Positions 32,599 through 46,490 of a stretch of 64,000 nt of DNA are shown here, one piece after another. Each line of letters starts with the position of its first letter. Within the stretch, counting starts at the first letter, position 1. Location of the stretch: positions 12,645,069-12,709,068 of the forward strand of contig CM032662.1 of NCBI GenBank assembly GCA_019095985.1, written 5' to 3'. The position numbers were made by a program, and so were the translations under genes. The notes below the pieces were generated by a model that ran no database searches, was not told the origin of the DNA, and saw nothing but the letters and a program-made list of their open reading frames with translations. This stretch comes from Streblospio benedicti (Eukaryota > Annelida > Polychaeta > Spionida > Spionidae).

Positions 32599-32929
32599 GG
32601 ATATTGACCTATTCCAGTGCAACTTATACTATAGGGGTTTTTATACTCTGCGGTCATGCTGCAATGAACCCGCGCACTGGAGGCCCTAACATTTGTTACA
32701 CTATCAGCAGTTTAAACTGCCTTTTCAAGATTTTTCATTGGATTGCTCACTATTATACATTACTACGTTATAGTTGACATGGACATTTAATTCTCTAGCG
32801 GATGCCAAGTTTAACGTAATTTTAGACATGTTTACCCTCTGACGTTCAACATACATAGACTTACACACCAGCTTTTAAGAAATATAAATGCAACATGTGT
32901 AGCATTGAAAAAGACATCAAGCATTGATA

Positions 32930-32932
<3 letters not shown>

Positions 32933-33009
<77 letters not shown>

Positions 33010-33836
33010 ATTATTCCAAGCATTAAAGCCCATGAGCTTATAACCGAAAACAGCACTTTTGGACCTTTTGAAAATGAAAAAAGTTCCCACTTATAAGCCC
33101 AGGGGCGTATATTCGTATACTACGCCACCCCTATTTGCAGAATAAAATTGGATATCGACTATATATAGATATACCAAGTTTCTTAACCATGGATTCTTAC
33201 GTGTTACTATACGGTACTAGTCTACCTACGCGGGCGATGATGAGTGTACTGACTTTTGACAACGGTGCACTATGTTTTCATTTAATCATCAATGGTAATT
33301 ATTAGTTTAACATCTTTTCTAGCAATGCTGTCTTCATATTCGTCATTGTCACAAGAATTTTCATAGCATGGTAACATCGTACAAACCTAATTTAATAAAT
33401 ATTTGAACTCTGGGAAGTTCGCCATTATAAATCATACTCACGTTTTGGAGATATTTAAGCATTATTTAACAGTCTAAGTCCGAGTCCGCTATTGATTTCT
33501 AATGCATTAAAAACGAGGTTGCAACCTGGAAAGCTCTGAAAATCTGCACTGATGAACTATCCTAATATTTTTTGAAAAAATATATTGTGATATTATTTGT
33601 TAATTCTCACTTTGGGTGTATTCTAGATGCAGATTAACACAAATATATATCTTTCAAACATTGATTCAAGCTCCCACCGGTTTATATCGATGTTCATTCT
33701 GAACCATTGATGGAAAATAGTGAATAGGGTGCACGTAACTATCAATTTTTCATCGATTTTTTTTGGCAGGGAAAATGTTTTTATTCCCACTTATTGGCCC
33801 AACCGATGTTAAGCCCATGGGCTTTATACTGAATAC

Positions 33837-33886
<50 letters not shown>

Positions 33887-33966
33887 TATATGAGCATATA
33901 TATATATATATATATATCCAAATGTTATTTGAACACAACATTGAGTTTTTTATATATATATATATA
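32933..33966. repeat. (TA)n microsatellite, split by an insertion
   Basis: Pure TA tracts at 32933-33007 and 33839-33884, with further short tracts at 33897-33916 and 33951-33966. The frames reading Ile-Tyr repeats are artefacts. The two halves flank a TIR element. Confidence 0.85.
33008..33838. mobile_element. TIR element (831 bp) inserted in a TA microsatellite
   Basis: The left end (CCATTATTCCAAGCATTAAA then GCCCATGAGCTTA) and the right end (TAAGCCCATGGGCTTTATAC then TGAATACGG) are inverted over about 35 bp. A second motif, TTCCCACTTAT-nn-GCCCA, occurs near both ends. TA tracts abut both sides. There is no coding capacity. It is a nonautonomous DNA transposon that targets TA; the superfamily is unclear. 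Confidence 0.6.
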
Positions 33967-34909
33967 TTCCACTTATATTATCACTTCTAGTTCTTATAGT
34001 GCTCAACAAAATATATATTTTGGAGCAGTAATATAATCTATTTTTATTATTGAAGACACATATGACATATTACTTCTACAATTTTGTTTCATGCATTATA
34101 ATGCATAGCTTCCTGATGATTGCATACCATATGTATATGCTTGACAAGTTACAATGTTATATCAACAGGTATACACACACAGAAAATGCCAACTTTGTAA
34201 TGCTTGGTTAAAGTCATGTACATGTAGTCTGTTCTATGAAACTATTTCTATATAAATGCACAGAACATGCAAAGTACAGGGAATGAATTAGTTACATGAC
34301 ACCTGGTAATGAAAAAATCAAGTTATCAATGCAGGAAGTTCAAATCAGTTTCCAAGGCAAATGCCTGCTTGCTTTGTCTAGATTTATCTAAGATTGCCAT
34401 TGATTACTATAGATTGGGGACTGAAAATAATTAACCACACATGCAACTTGAAATTATTCTAAGGCAATTTAAATGAGGAAAAACATAGCATCCTTAGAAA
34501 TATATCAATGTTACTGCACAGGAAATAGATCTGTTTTAGCATTTTCACTATTCATTTCAACAGTAACAAGTACACCATTGAGTAGACAGCATCACCAGCA
34601 TAAACAGGCAAGTGATGAAAAAGGTTTTCTTCATCTTAGCATTTACATGTATTAAATTTATATTCAGCTAAACAACATCACACATCAAAGGGCAGTGCAA
34701 AGTTTAAAGCATGGAGATATCTGTTAAAGATATTGCTCAGCCAAAATCATATTTGTTTTGTAAAATTCAGTATCAATAGATGATGCCTTATCCATTGCAA
34801 GTGTGATGAAAATAATATTCACATTCTCCGCGTTTAATACTATTTCCACCTTTAAAAATACCATGCCGTCTCGTCAAATAAAACACAAAGTCACGTGATA
34901 TTGCATAAT

Positions 34910-35027
34910 CGAATGATTTTCGCCAGACGTGCCGTGCATTTCTAACGGCAGACGTCACATTTAACATGGGAGAGATAGGCAGCTTCTTACGTGCACCGTG
35001 CGAGTTACGTCTGACGAAAATCATTCG
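34910..35027. repeat. Short inverted-repeat hairpin (MITE-like)
   Basis: Arms of 21 bp, CGAATGATTTTCGCCAGACG at 34910 and the complement at 35007-35027, differ at one position around about 76 bp. The interior is GC-richer than the surroundings. Confidence 0.6.
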
Positions 35028-35333
35028 GTTGACATTTCTCGCGTTCACGTGTTTTGTTGAGTATATACCGGTCTCTTATTGCGTGGTATTTAAATTGTTT
35101 TACATACTTTGATATGATGTTTAAATGAAAGACACTTTCAGAATGCATAGAACACATCATAATGCTTCTTTACAAGCATACTTGTTTGACCACTGAACAT
35201 AACCTTTAAGCAAAATCTATTGAGAAAGCAAAATTTGCATATCAAAAGTTCACACAAATACAGAAAAGGGATCAAATTTTTGGGCAAGATTCACCAAAAT
35301 CAAATCTTTTTGAAAGGAAGTGGCTAGGGAGCC

Positions 35334-36451
35334 AATGTCGGCTCCCTAGCCAGCCCAATGTGGGTAGGCTAGGGAGCCAACCTTTTTTCCCTAGCCTACC
35401 CTCAATGTGTAAGCTAGGGAGCTAGGGAAATATCTTTAACAGTATCTAGAGTGTATTGACTTAAGACTTTAAGACATATATGATGATAACATTCTCCTGT
35501 TATCCTATATTGAATGTTTTGGTTACAATAGTCAACCATTTTCTATGCATATATGATATTTGAATAAAAGATTAATTTCAATGACTAGTATTCATACTGC
35601 TAAAGATGGTTATGTGGAAAGCCTAATTTAGGTAGTACTAATGAATTTCTTTCAATGAAATTGTACTTACGATGCAGTACATAATTTTATAACAGAAGTA
35701 TTCATATAGTTGAATTGACGCACTCTGCATGCATTTTGTTCTGTCCACTGTAACTAAAATGATTATAAAGGTCAGTTAGGTTCATGAATGTCTTAACTAG
35801 TTAATCGATTAAATCAGGTTATTTGTTTGCTGAGAACTTATGAAGTGTTGCAAATAGGACTCCTAAGAAAACAATCAAAATTAAGTAAGCAAATACCTTT
35901 TTGCAAGAAAACTGTATAGTTATGTTGAGAATGTGGTAATAACAGGTAGCATCATGGAATCAGGAATGATATATGAGGAAAAGGCGCTAACACATGCCTG
36001 CATTGATGAAGAAAATGTTGATTTTAGTACAAAAGAAAAAATATTTTGATAAAATTGGTTGGTAATATCATACAACAGAAAGTTTTATTCACAGTTACAT
36101 CCATATTAGTATGAACAAGATAAACCATTATATGTATCATTTGAAATATAGAATTTTTGTATTTGAAATGTTTTGAATGTCAATATTCAATGAAGTATTA
36201 AAAAGATATACATATCATGCAAATATCATATATGCATAAAAAGTGGTTGTCTATGTTGTAATCAAAACATTCAATATAGGATAACAGGAAAATGTTATCT
36301 TCATATATGTCTTATAAAGTCGTAATTTAATACCATACTATTATAGATATTTCCGTCAGCTCCCTAGCTTACACACTGAGGGTAGGCTACGGAGCCGAAA
36401 AATGTCTGCTCCCTAGCCTACCCACAGTGGGTTAGCTAGGGAGCCGACGTC
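35334..36451. mobile_element. Long-TIR element with repeated GCTAGGGAGC motifs (about 1.1 kb)
   Basis: Inverted arms of about 235 bp (35334-35565 and about 36215-36451) share GTCGGCTCCCTAGC ends, then several further copies of GGCTAGGGAGCC in both orientations. The arms continue inward with ATCCTATATTGAATGTTTTG. The clustered subterminal palindromes look like transposase-binding sites. The interior has no open frame. No confident target duplication was found. Confidence 0.65.
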
Positions 36452-36459
36452 GTATTTAT

Positions 36460-39060
36460 GTTAACTAGCTTCCCGTCTCCTACGGAGACAGTTTCGAGGG
36501 GAGTATATATAGTCTTGGTGAAATATTACTGGCCATAAAAATATCGTCTTGTTTGACCACTTGATATCTAAACCTGTGAGACAAAATATGAATCTAGCAC
36601 ACCTGCTACTTCTAGGGAAACCTCTAGTGATTTTATTAAACTACTAAGAAAAGCTTCAAAATCAATGAACATCAAAGAGATGCACAGAACAGCGTGCGTA
36701 GCAGGCTTACGGCCGACGTAACTGTAGTGCAGAAATCTGCCCATAGGCGTCTATGTCTAGCGAGTGACTGCGCCGCATTCTGTTATGATTACTTCCAGTT
36801 ATAGTGCAAGGTATTTTTTGACCATTTCAAAACAGTTTTCTCATAAATGATGACATATTTGAATGTGTGTGGCTTGTGAACCGATTTCTACATTACTGAC
36901 GCAGCTCAAGTTGAAGTTTTTAAATGACAAAACTGTAGTGGTGAGCGCCAGAAGAGGAAAAATGTCACATTTTCGTTGAATCAGCATTGCCAAGCAGATT
37001 CAGGGAAGCAGTGGCCTAAATGAGTATATAATGAAAGGTATGGTGCATATGGCAACATGCACACAGTAGTAAGGCAGGGAGCAGGTCTAGTTTTGAAGCC
37101 CTAAAACGCCACTCATAAGAGCAAAGGGGGATAAATGTCCGAGATTCGTAGGGGGGCCAAAAGTAGGTAACAGCCGGTTTGCGAAATCATATATTGATGC
37201 TCACAGACAAACTAACTAAGGTGCCTGGAGCCGGCTAGATAAGGATCCATGAAGTGGTCCATTCATCATGAATGTGTATTGTACTACTTAGGATTATGTG
37301 TGCATCCACACACTACCTGTAGTTTCAATTATTAAAGATGAATTATATCATAATGTTCTCTTAGTTATCTCTGACCAGAGACACAGTTAACAAGAGGATC
37401 ATGAGGTCCTATATCGCTCACCTGTCAATCACCATGTTATGCGATTTGAATTTTGATGGAGACCTGGGGCTGGGTCAATTTTAACCCCAGGGACATGATT
37501 CAAGTATGTAATGATGATCATATAGGCATATAGATCATGAGTAAATTTGGTGAAAATTGAAAGAAATATGACCCAGCTATGGTTTACGATTAAAAACATT
37601 TATGGACCCCTTGGGCGGGGTCAATTTTACCCCCAGGGGCATGATTCAATTATAGAACGATGATCATATAGGCATATACATTATGAGTAAATTTGGTGAC
37701 AATTGACTTAGAAATGACCCAGCTATGGTTTATACTAAACAAGCAAGACCTAATGATGTCTGGACCTGCGTCGCGTGTAACAGGAATGTTATATAAATAT
37801 AACATTCCTGTTAATATGCACGTCTACATATATACGTATATGAAGTTCTTGTTATAAACCAAGTTTCATTGCTGTATGTTGAGTAGTTTAGAGGAGTAGC
37901 AAAGACAAGCTATTAGTATAGGAGGCAAAATATTCCTCAGTTCAAAGAGGCATAACTGCTATAAAAATTGTAGAATATAATATCCCGGCTAAAAAGAAAC
38001 ACAAAATTTCTAAGTTCAAAGAGGCATAACTATAGATAGATAAATGCATATGTTAGCTACTCACTGCTAAAAGTCTCCAAAAATTACCCCTTCAATAGAT
38101 CAGATACAGTAATCAAAAGAAATATGATATTTGTACATAATGTACACTGCTTGTAGTCACAAATTGTGAAATAGGGAATTTCTAAGTTCAAAGAGCCATA
38201 ACTCCCATAAAAATTTGAGAATCAAAAATCCCTGTCAATATGCACATCTACATATAATGTTCTTGCTGTATACCAAGTTTCATTGCTGTATGCTGAGTCT
38301 TTTAGGAGGAGTAGCGGAGACAAGCTATTAGTATAAGATGCACACATTTTCTAAGTTCAAAAAGGCATAACTCCCATAGAAATTTGAGTATCAAAATACC
38401 CTGTTAATATGCACATCTACATAGGATGTTCTTGCTATATACCAAGTTTCAGTGCTGTATGTTGAGTCGTTTAGGAGGAGTAGCGGAGACAAGCTTTTAC
38501 TACGGACGGATGTATGATGCACAAAATCTCTAAGTTCAAAGAGCCATAACTCCCATAAAAATTTGAGAATCAAAAATCCCTGTTAATATGCACATCTACA
38601 TAGGATGTTCTTGCTATATACCAAGTTTCATTGCTGTATGTTGAGTCGTTTAGGAGGAGTAGCGGAGACAAGCTTTTACTAAGGACGCATACAATTTCTA
38701 AGTTCAAAGATGCATAACCCCCATAAAAATTTGAGGATCAAAAATCCCTGTTAATATGCACATGTACATATGATGTACTTGCTATATACCAAGTTTCATT
38801 GCTATATGTTGAGTCGTTTAGGAGGAGTAGCGGAGACAAGCTTTTACTACGGACAAGCTTTTACTACGGACGGAAGGACGGAGTGACCCGGTTCCTAGAC
38901 CTGCTCTGCTGTTGGCGACGCAGGTAAAAAGTTTGATGGACCCTGGGACAGGGTCAATTTTACCCCCAGAGGCAAGTATCAATTATGAAATGATGATCAT
39001 ATAGGCATACAACTTGTGTGAAAATCCGATGAAAATTGAATTTACAATATAAATTCATAA
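36460..39060. repeat. Composite repeat with about 170-bp tandem units
   Basis: Copies of a unit containing TCTAAGTTCAAAGAGCCATA and GTTTAGGAGGAGTAGCGGAG recur about every 170 bp between 37790 and 38880, about five or six copies. A second module, 'ggtcaattttaccccca' plus 'gatgatcatataggcatat', occurs at about 37450, 37600 and 38932, flanking the array. The array ends in a GGACGGAAGGACGG run. This style of repeat is common in mollusc genomes; that link is from general familiarity. Confidence 0.65.
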
Positions 39061-40840
39061 GTGCCGCCGTGCAGGTTTTAAAGGTTGGTACAGTGACCTT
39101 GATGTAATGAAATGTGATCACGATATTCAATAACTTTATCACAATTCTATGTGTTGTTGAAAGGCATCAAAACCAAAGGTACAATGTTTTAGGTGAGAGG
39201 CTACAATAAGGCACAAGCAGATTTTGGCACTACTTGTAGTCAATAAAGCGTAACAAGGAAAACATAAATAGTTTATATACAACAAATATAGTTTCAATTA
39301 TGTGAAGATTGTTATACATGTACTGTGTATTAGTTCAACAATAGCATTAAAAATGAAATCATTGGCCTCCCATTGAGAGTGGTTTGTATATACAAGACAG
39401 ATCTGAACCTGTTGTTATATGTACTCTCCAGGCAATATACCCTTACAGCAAAGGGTGATTGAACTTTCCTGTATGACTATTTCTTATGATCTTTTCATAG
39501 TAAAAAATAATTTTTCAAAAACAAAAAGCAATCTGCTATCATCCTCATTCATCATATAATGCATAAATACATTAAGTACAGTAAAAAAAGCAACTTGTCA
39601 AGGCGTTTTGAATTTTTGATGTTGAAGCAACACTTTTATTAACTTGCTGGCCATTGTAATACTAATATTACACTTTGTGAAAAGAATAAGTCATCATTAA
39701 AGCACAGCCTAGGGTTATCTTATTTTAAAACACAACATATAAGTGATTGTCTGTCAAAAATAACTGTTTAAGTCATCTCTCTTAAAGACTGCCTTATAAG
39801 CCCGTCTGCCGTGCATGACTTCTTCTTAGACAAAATATATTTAGGTCCTGACCATTGTTTCAATTGCATTACAGTTTTGTTGACTTTCATGAGTTTACCA
39901 AGAAAACTTCTTGCAGTCAGCTGGGGGCTAATTAATTTACTGATTTGTAGTCACTGACTTGTCAAAACACAAGGCTTTTCTCTAATCTGCACCAGTGACC
40001 TCTTCTGTGGAGGTCACTGTTAAGTTTTATTGGTGGTACACAACACTTCAAACTGATAAATATGATTACAGTATCACATTTTTTGGAGTGTGCCTGTTCG
40101 GACTGCATCCAAACCACGGACATGTACTTGATCACTATAACACGTCATGTGTTTGTTTTTATCTCATGAACTAGTCCTATATATGTCCAATGTCCTACAT
40201 ATGTTCATCAATGACTTTCACTTATAGATTAACAAATAGATAGATGTCTAAAATGACTACTAGGGTCTAAAAGAAAATAATGGACTATCTTTCTTTTAAC
40301 CTATTGATTCCATATATGAGGATCCTCAGAATATCATGCAATGCATTGCATCAATTATCAAATATATCACCTGAAATAAATATTATATTCACGCATAGAT
40401 CTAATAAACAAATCTTACAACTTCAAAGTACTGCATTTTAATGTGTGATAATAACTCTCAAGATACTCTCGAAGTCTCTAACTGAAAATAACTGGACGAG
40501 GGTGGATGACCACGGTGCTCAAATCACAAGTTAGATTAATCATGATTTTGCAGATTAGAGAAGTTTTATTAATTGTCATAATGGCATCAGTATATAACAG
40601 TCTAATTCCTATAAGATTTGAAAATAAAGGTGTTAGAAATTAGAACTTGTGAAATACTGATGAGTGTTGTGTTACAACAGCAGGTTAACCCATGTCTGGT
40701 TCATTCATAATGCTAGAGTGAAATGAAAATGGTTTTTATTATTGTTAAACTTCATATGTATTAAAGCATTTCAAAAAATCATCACTTGAAAAATTCCAAC
40801 TTCGATGTCTAGCACCGTGACGTGATTAACCAAGTGAGTG
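39061..40840. other. Unannotated AT-rich sequence
   Basis: No exon or element was recognised. A small perfect hairpin AGTGACCTC / GAGGTCACT sits at about 39987-40011. Confidence 0.45.
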
Positions 40841-40843
40841 TTA

Positions 40844-41359
40844 AGCCCCGATCCACACTGCTACGACTGGGCCCTACGAGATGCGTCGTCGCGCCGGGCA
40901 CAATCTCAGTGGTGCGGAAGCTACTACTACGATTCAATCAATATCCATTGCGTCGGAGCCTGTCATGAAGGTTGAACATGTTCAGTCGTAGTCAGGGCTC
41001 GTCGCATATATTGGGCATTATCGTTGTGTGGTTGTGGACAACTCTAAGACGCGATGCGCTGTGACCCGTCTTATATATTATTAACCGCTTTAACGTCACA
41101 ACGTTAGACTTTTACGTTCTCTGGTATTACATTTATCGACAAAATGCACGCGATCTAATCAATAATGTGAAAAACTGCATTGATCTTGGCATCATTTATC
41201 AGTTGCCACTTCAGTTTATGGAACACACAACGGACCGTCGTGGCGGTGTGGACAAGCCCCGACGCAACCAAAACCTTTTACCATTTTTCTGAACAATGAA
41301 CTACAACCGTCGGGTCACATACCGTCGCATCATGTAGTCGTAGCGGTGTGGACGGGGCT
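40844..41359. mobile_element. Harbinger-like MITE (516 bp)
   Basis: Inverted ends AGCCCCGATCCACACTGCTA and, from the right, AGCCCCGTCCACACCGCTAC continue through CGACT. TTA direct repeats lie at 40841-40843 and 41360-41362. The element is markedly GC-richer than its surroundings and contains further copies of 'gtcgtagc' motifs inside. No open frame. Confidence 0.75.
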
Positions 41360-41362
41360 TTA

Positions 41363-44100
41363 GGCTACCCCAAAAGCCAAGCAATCTAAAAGTTTGCTTC
41401 CCACCCCTCACCTCCATATCCCCTCAAATGCAAAAACAAAAACTCTCGTATTGGCTTAATTACAGTGCTCTCTATAATAGGCCTATGACAGTCCCAAAGA
41501 CAGAATTACATGAACTTTTTCAATTTCAGGGTTTTAACTCTCATCGGGTTTCAAGATCATACCATGAGCTCATACCCCCACCCCCGCCCCCCATGCATAG
41601 ATCTAGGCTGCTAAGGGTAGTTGAAGAGTTCTAGATAGTACACTAAGTACAGTCTACGGTAATTACCAATATATTTCCTTCCACGTGCAGATTGGTATCC
41701 TTCACTGTATCACATTACAGATTTCATATTGCAACGGATTATTGCTATCCTGATTCCTGAACTTTAGACTATACTGTCCTGTCCACCGACACTGTCACTC
41801 AGCCTGAGTGACAAACAAACGGCGACGGTTATGAGCAAGTACACGATTCGTCACTGTCACTCATCCTTTCACTGACTGGAAATATATTTTTTTCTCTAAC
41901 ACACAAGTTACTAAATATTATCAACTGTGCAATCCAACCACACGGAGTACTTTGTTTATCATGCCATGGATATGCAGTAGTATGTTTGACCTAGACTCTG
42001 AGACTATGTCAGTAGCAGATCAGAGATTTCATGTATTCGCGGGGAAAAACGCGTGAAACCGCAGCAAAAAAACACCCAGCTTGGTGAGCGAAGCGACGTA
42101 AAAATAGACTAGGGCCTAGTCTAGTTCAGATTCACATTCAGATATTTTATTTATAATAGATCTAACATTGTACAAAAATTAAGTGAAAACATTACAATAA
42201 AAGCATCAATAAATAATTAATAGGATAAATTAAATAATAATAAAAAAATGACTAAACACTACAATGAGGTTATTAACAGGGCACACTAAAAGTTTCAAAC
42301 AATAACTTATAGTGCATGTTTTATCAGTGACAAGATGACTAGTAAAAGAAATATGACTATTTATTATATCACAAATTCACTATTTTCTGAAGAAACCATT
42401 TTATTATATGGGAATAAAAAATGGGGTTGATTTAAAAAAAGTTGAGCTATTAGTATGTGTAGATCTCATCATGTCTCATGTGGTCATGATTTACATATGA
42501 CCACATAAGACGCATACATATGTAATAGGACATATCTATACATTTGATTCCCTAATTTTCGCATGTTGTCTGGAAAACTCTTCACAAACGTAACTGTAGC
42601 TAGATGCCATCTAACTACAGCAGAATGATCATGGTGTAGAATAGATGCAAATTTATATTTGATTATCTAAATGATTCTGTTGGCTGTCTATTGGCGATGT
42701 AATAACAAAAATCGCGCTATGGCATCTATGGCATCATAAAGACGTCAAAGGCGTCAGAAGGATTCAAAGGGTTCAAATATAAATCACCCAGCAAAACTGG
42801 GGCACATCACTTTGTTCTAGCATATATATGTATATTGCCACAGAACTGGGGTGATATAAATCTGCAAATGCACCAAATAGTAAGCACAGAACCTAATGTC
42901 AAGTGGAAGGTGGTGGGACAAGGCCGGGCAAGGGCTTATACTGTCAATTTCTTCACTGTTTTCACAGTCTCCATCACTGACAACAACATCACCTAAGTAA
43001 CAAAAAACTCACAACCTCTAACTTGTGTTCACCTACTGTTGACCTCCCTTGATTAGCCACACCTTGGATATGTAGTCAAGATCAGGTTTGAGAATACCAA
43101 ACCTTTTGTGCACCACCCAGCACAACTACTGGTAAATGGAGTGTCTCGCTACCCCTATACTTCAAAGAATAGTGTTTATTTCTATTATTGCATAAACCAC
43201 CCATGTCAACCATAATAAGTTCAAAGATTTTAATTTTGACAGCCTCATCAAATAGATTCATGGTCTGATCATTTAAAGGTCTTGTATAGCTATGCTATAT
43301 TGACAGTATTACAGCACATGAGTATCTCCACCTTTTGAGAAATTTATCTAGGTGTGAATCTAGAGACAACTCAGAGTGTTTTGTTTATACAATTACATAT
43401 AGATCCCACATGTCAACGAAAAAGGTGTGGGCACCCTTTGGCTTTTCATCCTGGTCTGCTTATCACACTGAACAGATTCTGTCACAAGGTGCAGAGGTCA
43501 TTTTTATTTGTATATATCGGCAAAGCTTCCTTTTTTCTCTGCAAAGTCAAAAATCACATTGTTTAATCAGTGACTCATTGATGAAATCAAACTAGCTGTT
43601 GAAAAAAATTAGCCAAACACCTATCATGACCAACCCCTATTTGCAGTATTTGCAGTAGCTAAAGATATCAACTACCAGTATTGAACTGTTTGTAAAAGTG
43701 ACAAATACATGTAACACGAAACATATTCCACCAACTCCAGATGTATTGAAACATATTGCAAGAGAATCATTTCAAGGTGCATTTGTTCGAATAGAGTACA
43801 AAGTCTGCCATCTCCTACGCAATTTGGAAACATGGTATTTTGAGTCCATTAGAGTCAACTTTACCACCGTCCATGCCAAAGCAGTTATGAGGGATGCAAA
43901 AGGGTGCAATGTAAGATACAAGTGTAAAAAAAAGCTTAGCACTGCTGTGTCTTTTCCTGATGGGGAGTGCATTCTACTAACTGACTGAATATGCAGCTTT
44001 TGTTACCACTGGGTACCATTTATAGTTATGGGTACCATGATATATGATTTCCAGCAATACAACTCCATTCAAATAATCTTTTTGTACAGTTTATAAGAAT
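41363..44100. other. Unannotated sequence
   Basis: No exon was recognised. A short palindrome GTCACTCAG/CTGAGTGAC lies near 41795 and another (ATGTGGTCAT / ATGACCACAT) near 42478. The 96-residue frame at 43698-43988 has no recognised motif. Confidence 0.4.
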
Positions 44101-44132
44101 TGACCTTCAAAAGGGGCTATGTATGGAAAATC

Positions 44133-44235
44133 AGGGGGGCCACCTATTTTGTTCCTGAAAAAAGAGGGGGGTCACTTAATTTGTCCCTAGGTGAACAGGG
44201 GGGGGGGCATCTATTTTGTCCTTGGAAATTTGGCA
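44133..44235. repeat. Degenerate 32-bp tandem repeat with G-runs
   Basis: Three units, each starting with a run of six to nine G followed by a 'cacctattttgtcc' type sequence. G-runs of this size might form four-stranded structures. Confidence 0.6.
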
Positions 44236-44666
44236 GCGATTTTTCGGTATTTGATCATTTTTAGCATATTGCGTCACTTTTTTACATTATATTGGGATAT
44301 GAAATCATATGTATATTTGATTCAATAAAATAGAAATTCACAAGATTGTGAAATACATTTTCTTTAATGCTATATACATATACATATATTACATTAGTAT
44401 GGGATATACATGGTATTGAATTAGTGTGACATTCATTGATATTTACAAAGATGCTAGGGTTTGTCAGAGGACAATAGACTACATGTGACATAGTCTAGAT
44501 TTTTTTAAAAAAAGCGTATCTACACTCTGCTGTCAATTCTAGCAAAAATTCATTGTTCATGTTGTAAAATCAGCAAAAATACTTGTTCTTGTATTTCTTG
44601 TTCACCTTCCATGGCGCGCAATGATTTCTGGAGTTACATCAACAGCAGGAGTAACATCATCAGCAG

Positions 44667-44990
44667 TTAGTGATACATCATCATCATCTTCTTCTTCAGT
44701 TTCATTGATGTCAGCCAGTATGATTTCATCTTGATAGAATCACTACTAAACTCATTGATATCTTCATTATCAGAATTTAAAAAAATGTTATTTAGATGTT
44801 TACATAGTTCTTTTCTTATATGTGCCTCCACCCAGGACAACTTTTGCTTCTTGGTTAGATTCAATTTATCTTCCATGTGATGATAAATGAGATATTTGTC
44901 AAGTTCGGTTGCGTACATTTTATGCAGTTTTCCAGTTCGATGAATTTCTACCCAGTCATAATCTTTGTATAGCTTATTTTGTTTTGAACG
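44667..44990 (-). pseudogene. SAP-like 'DYDW...LDKYL' transposon-type module fragment
   Basis: The minus strand encodes KQNKLYKDYDWVEIHRTGKL then HKMYATELDKYLIYHHMEDK, KQKLSWVEAHIRK and an acidic tail. The DYDW-x(n)-G-x(n)-LDKYLxxH pattern with a following helix resembles SAP-like modules seen in transposon-linked or multi-domain proteins of marine invertebrates. No start, splice partner or continuation is visible, so it is read as a remnant. Confidence 0.5.
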
Positions 44991-46490
44991 CTTTTTTTTA
45001 TTTAAAATTTCTTAACAATACAAAAAGAAGATTAAATCTGAATGGAAATAGTTGCAATATGTAGTTTCATTTTGTCTACTTTCTTATATGTTAATTTTTA
45101 TTATGTGTTTCGCCATTGGATGTAATGGCACAAATTGAAAAAAAAAATCGTAAAACATGAACGACTCTCATAGTTGTCTAGAGCAACTGTTTTGTTTAAA
45201 TTTTATGGAATTTCTACTTATTGAGTTTTTCCTCTCGCAAACTATCTACATATTTTCAGTGATATTACATTAAGTGCATGTGTGACGTACATGTACATAT
45301 TTACAATCACATGATAATGAGAAATATTAAGAGACTGGAAAAAATCTATGATTAAATAAAGTGCACACGGGTGCGTGCATGTGATGTCTCTATGCGCGTG
45401 TGTTTCAGGTATTAGATGCACCCCACAAAACGGGTATTTTCAATGAAACAAGAGATATCAGCATTGAATGTTTAAATTCTGACAACCGCATATGATATGC
45501 GTATATTTGATAGATCTTGTAATGGTTTATAAATGGCAAAAGGGTTTACAACTGTGTAAAAGCTTTGTTTTTGTAGTCAGCCGGGCATATCTTTTTCTGT
45601 TCAGAAATGACACTGTTGAAGATTTGAATGGTACTGTTTAAATCTAATGCTCAGATGTGTAAAGATCTTTATACACACTTCATATGATAAAAATGACATA
45701 TTACGAATGAATGTCAAGTGTAAATGAAATGTCCTGATAAGTTTTGTAACAGTGCATATTTTTAAACACGTCACTTATAAAAAACATATTACATGTATAT
45801 CAATTAGTTAGTAATAATTTCTAAATCTAATGTGTCTCATAGCTGAAATGTTTTTTAGAACTTTACATATGTTTAATTGGTACGGGAATTAGTGTTTTGC
45901 GTCAACCATGGCACACTTATAATTCTGAGATGCGCACGTGTTGTGTTCACTAGAATCCAGCTGTCATCCTTGGGCCCTCGTTCAAAAGGTTCAAAATTGA
46001 AATGCAAGAAATGACCTTCCTTAACATGTGACCAAAGATCAGAGTATGCGCAATTCTGTGCAAATATTGATGAAACTGTTATTGTAATTTTGAAAAATAT
46101 TGTTTCTAGAAAAAATCAGCAATCAACATGTTCTTTATGGGCCTCCTTCGTTTCGTCTGATCAGTAAACAAGATGATGTAGCCATTCAAAATACATATTT
46201 TAAAATTCCTCCATATAAACAAGATTTTAAGACTTAACTAATGCACTTCTCATAGAGGATATGTCTGTTTTCTCATAAGTACATTTTAGTGATGCATATT
46301 TTTCTAACCTATGAAATTTCTGCCACTTCAAAAGAATTATGGACTGCTAGCAAATTGTAGCTCATCTAAAATCACTGACATTCATGTTATCTTTTTACCT
46401 CTAGCTACTCCATAATATGACTATTAGATTCTAGTACATGTAGATATCAAGAATGAATATAATGAATATCAATATTTTTTATCCTTATAA

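Noticed and set aside
32331-32657. Open frame across the N run
   Set aside because: It is open only because unknown bases were read as codons.
32832-33941. Ile-Tyr repeat 'proteins'
   Set aside because: They are translations of TA microsatellites.
43698-43988. 96-residue plus-strand frame and its 66-residue antisense frame
   Set aside because: No recognised motif, no splice partners and no repeat evidence; likely chance.
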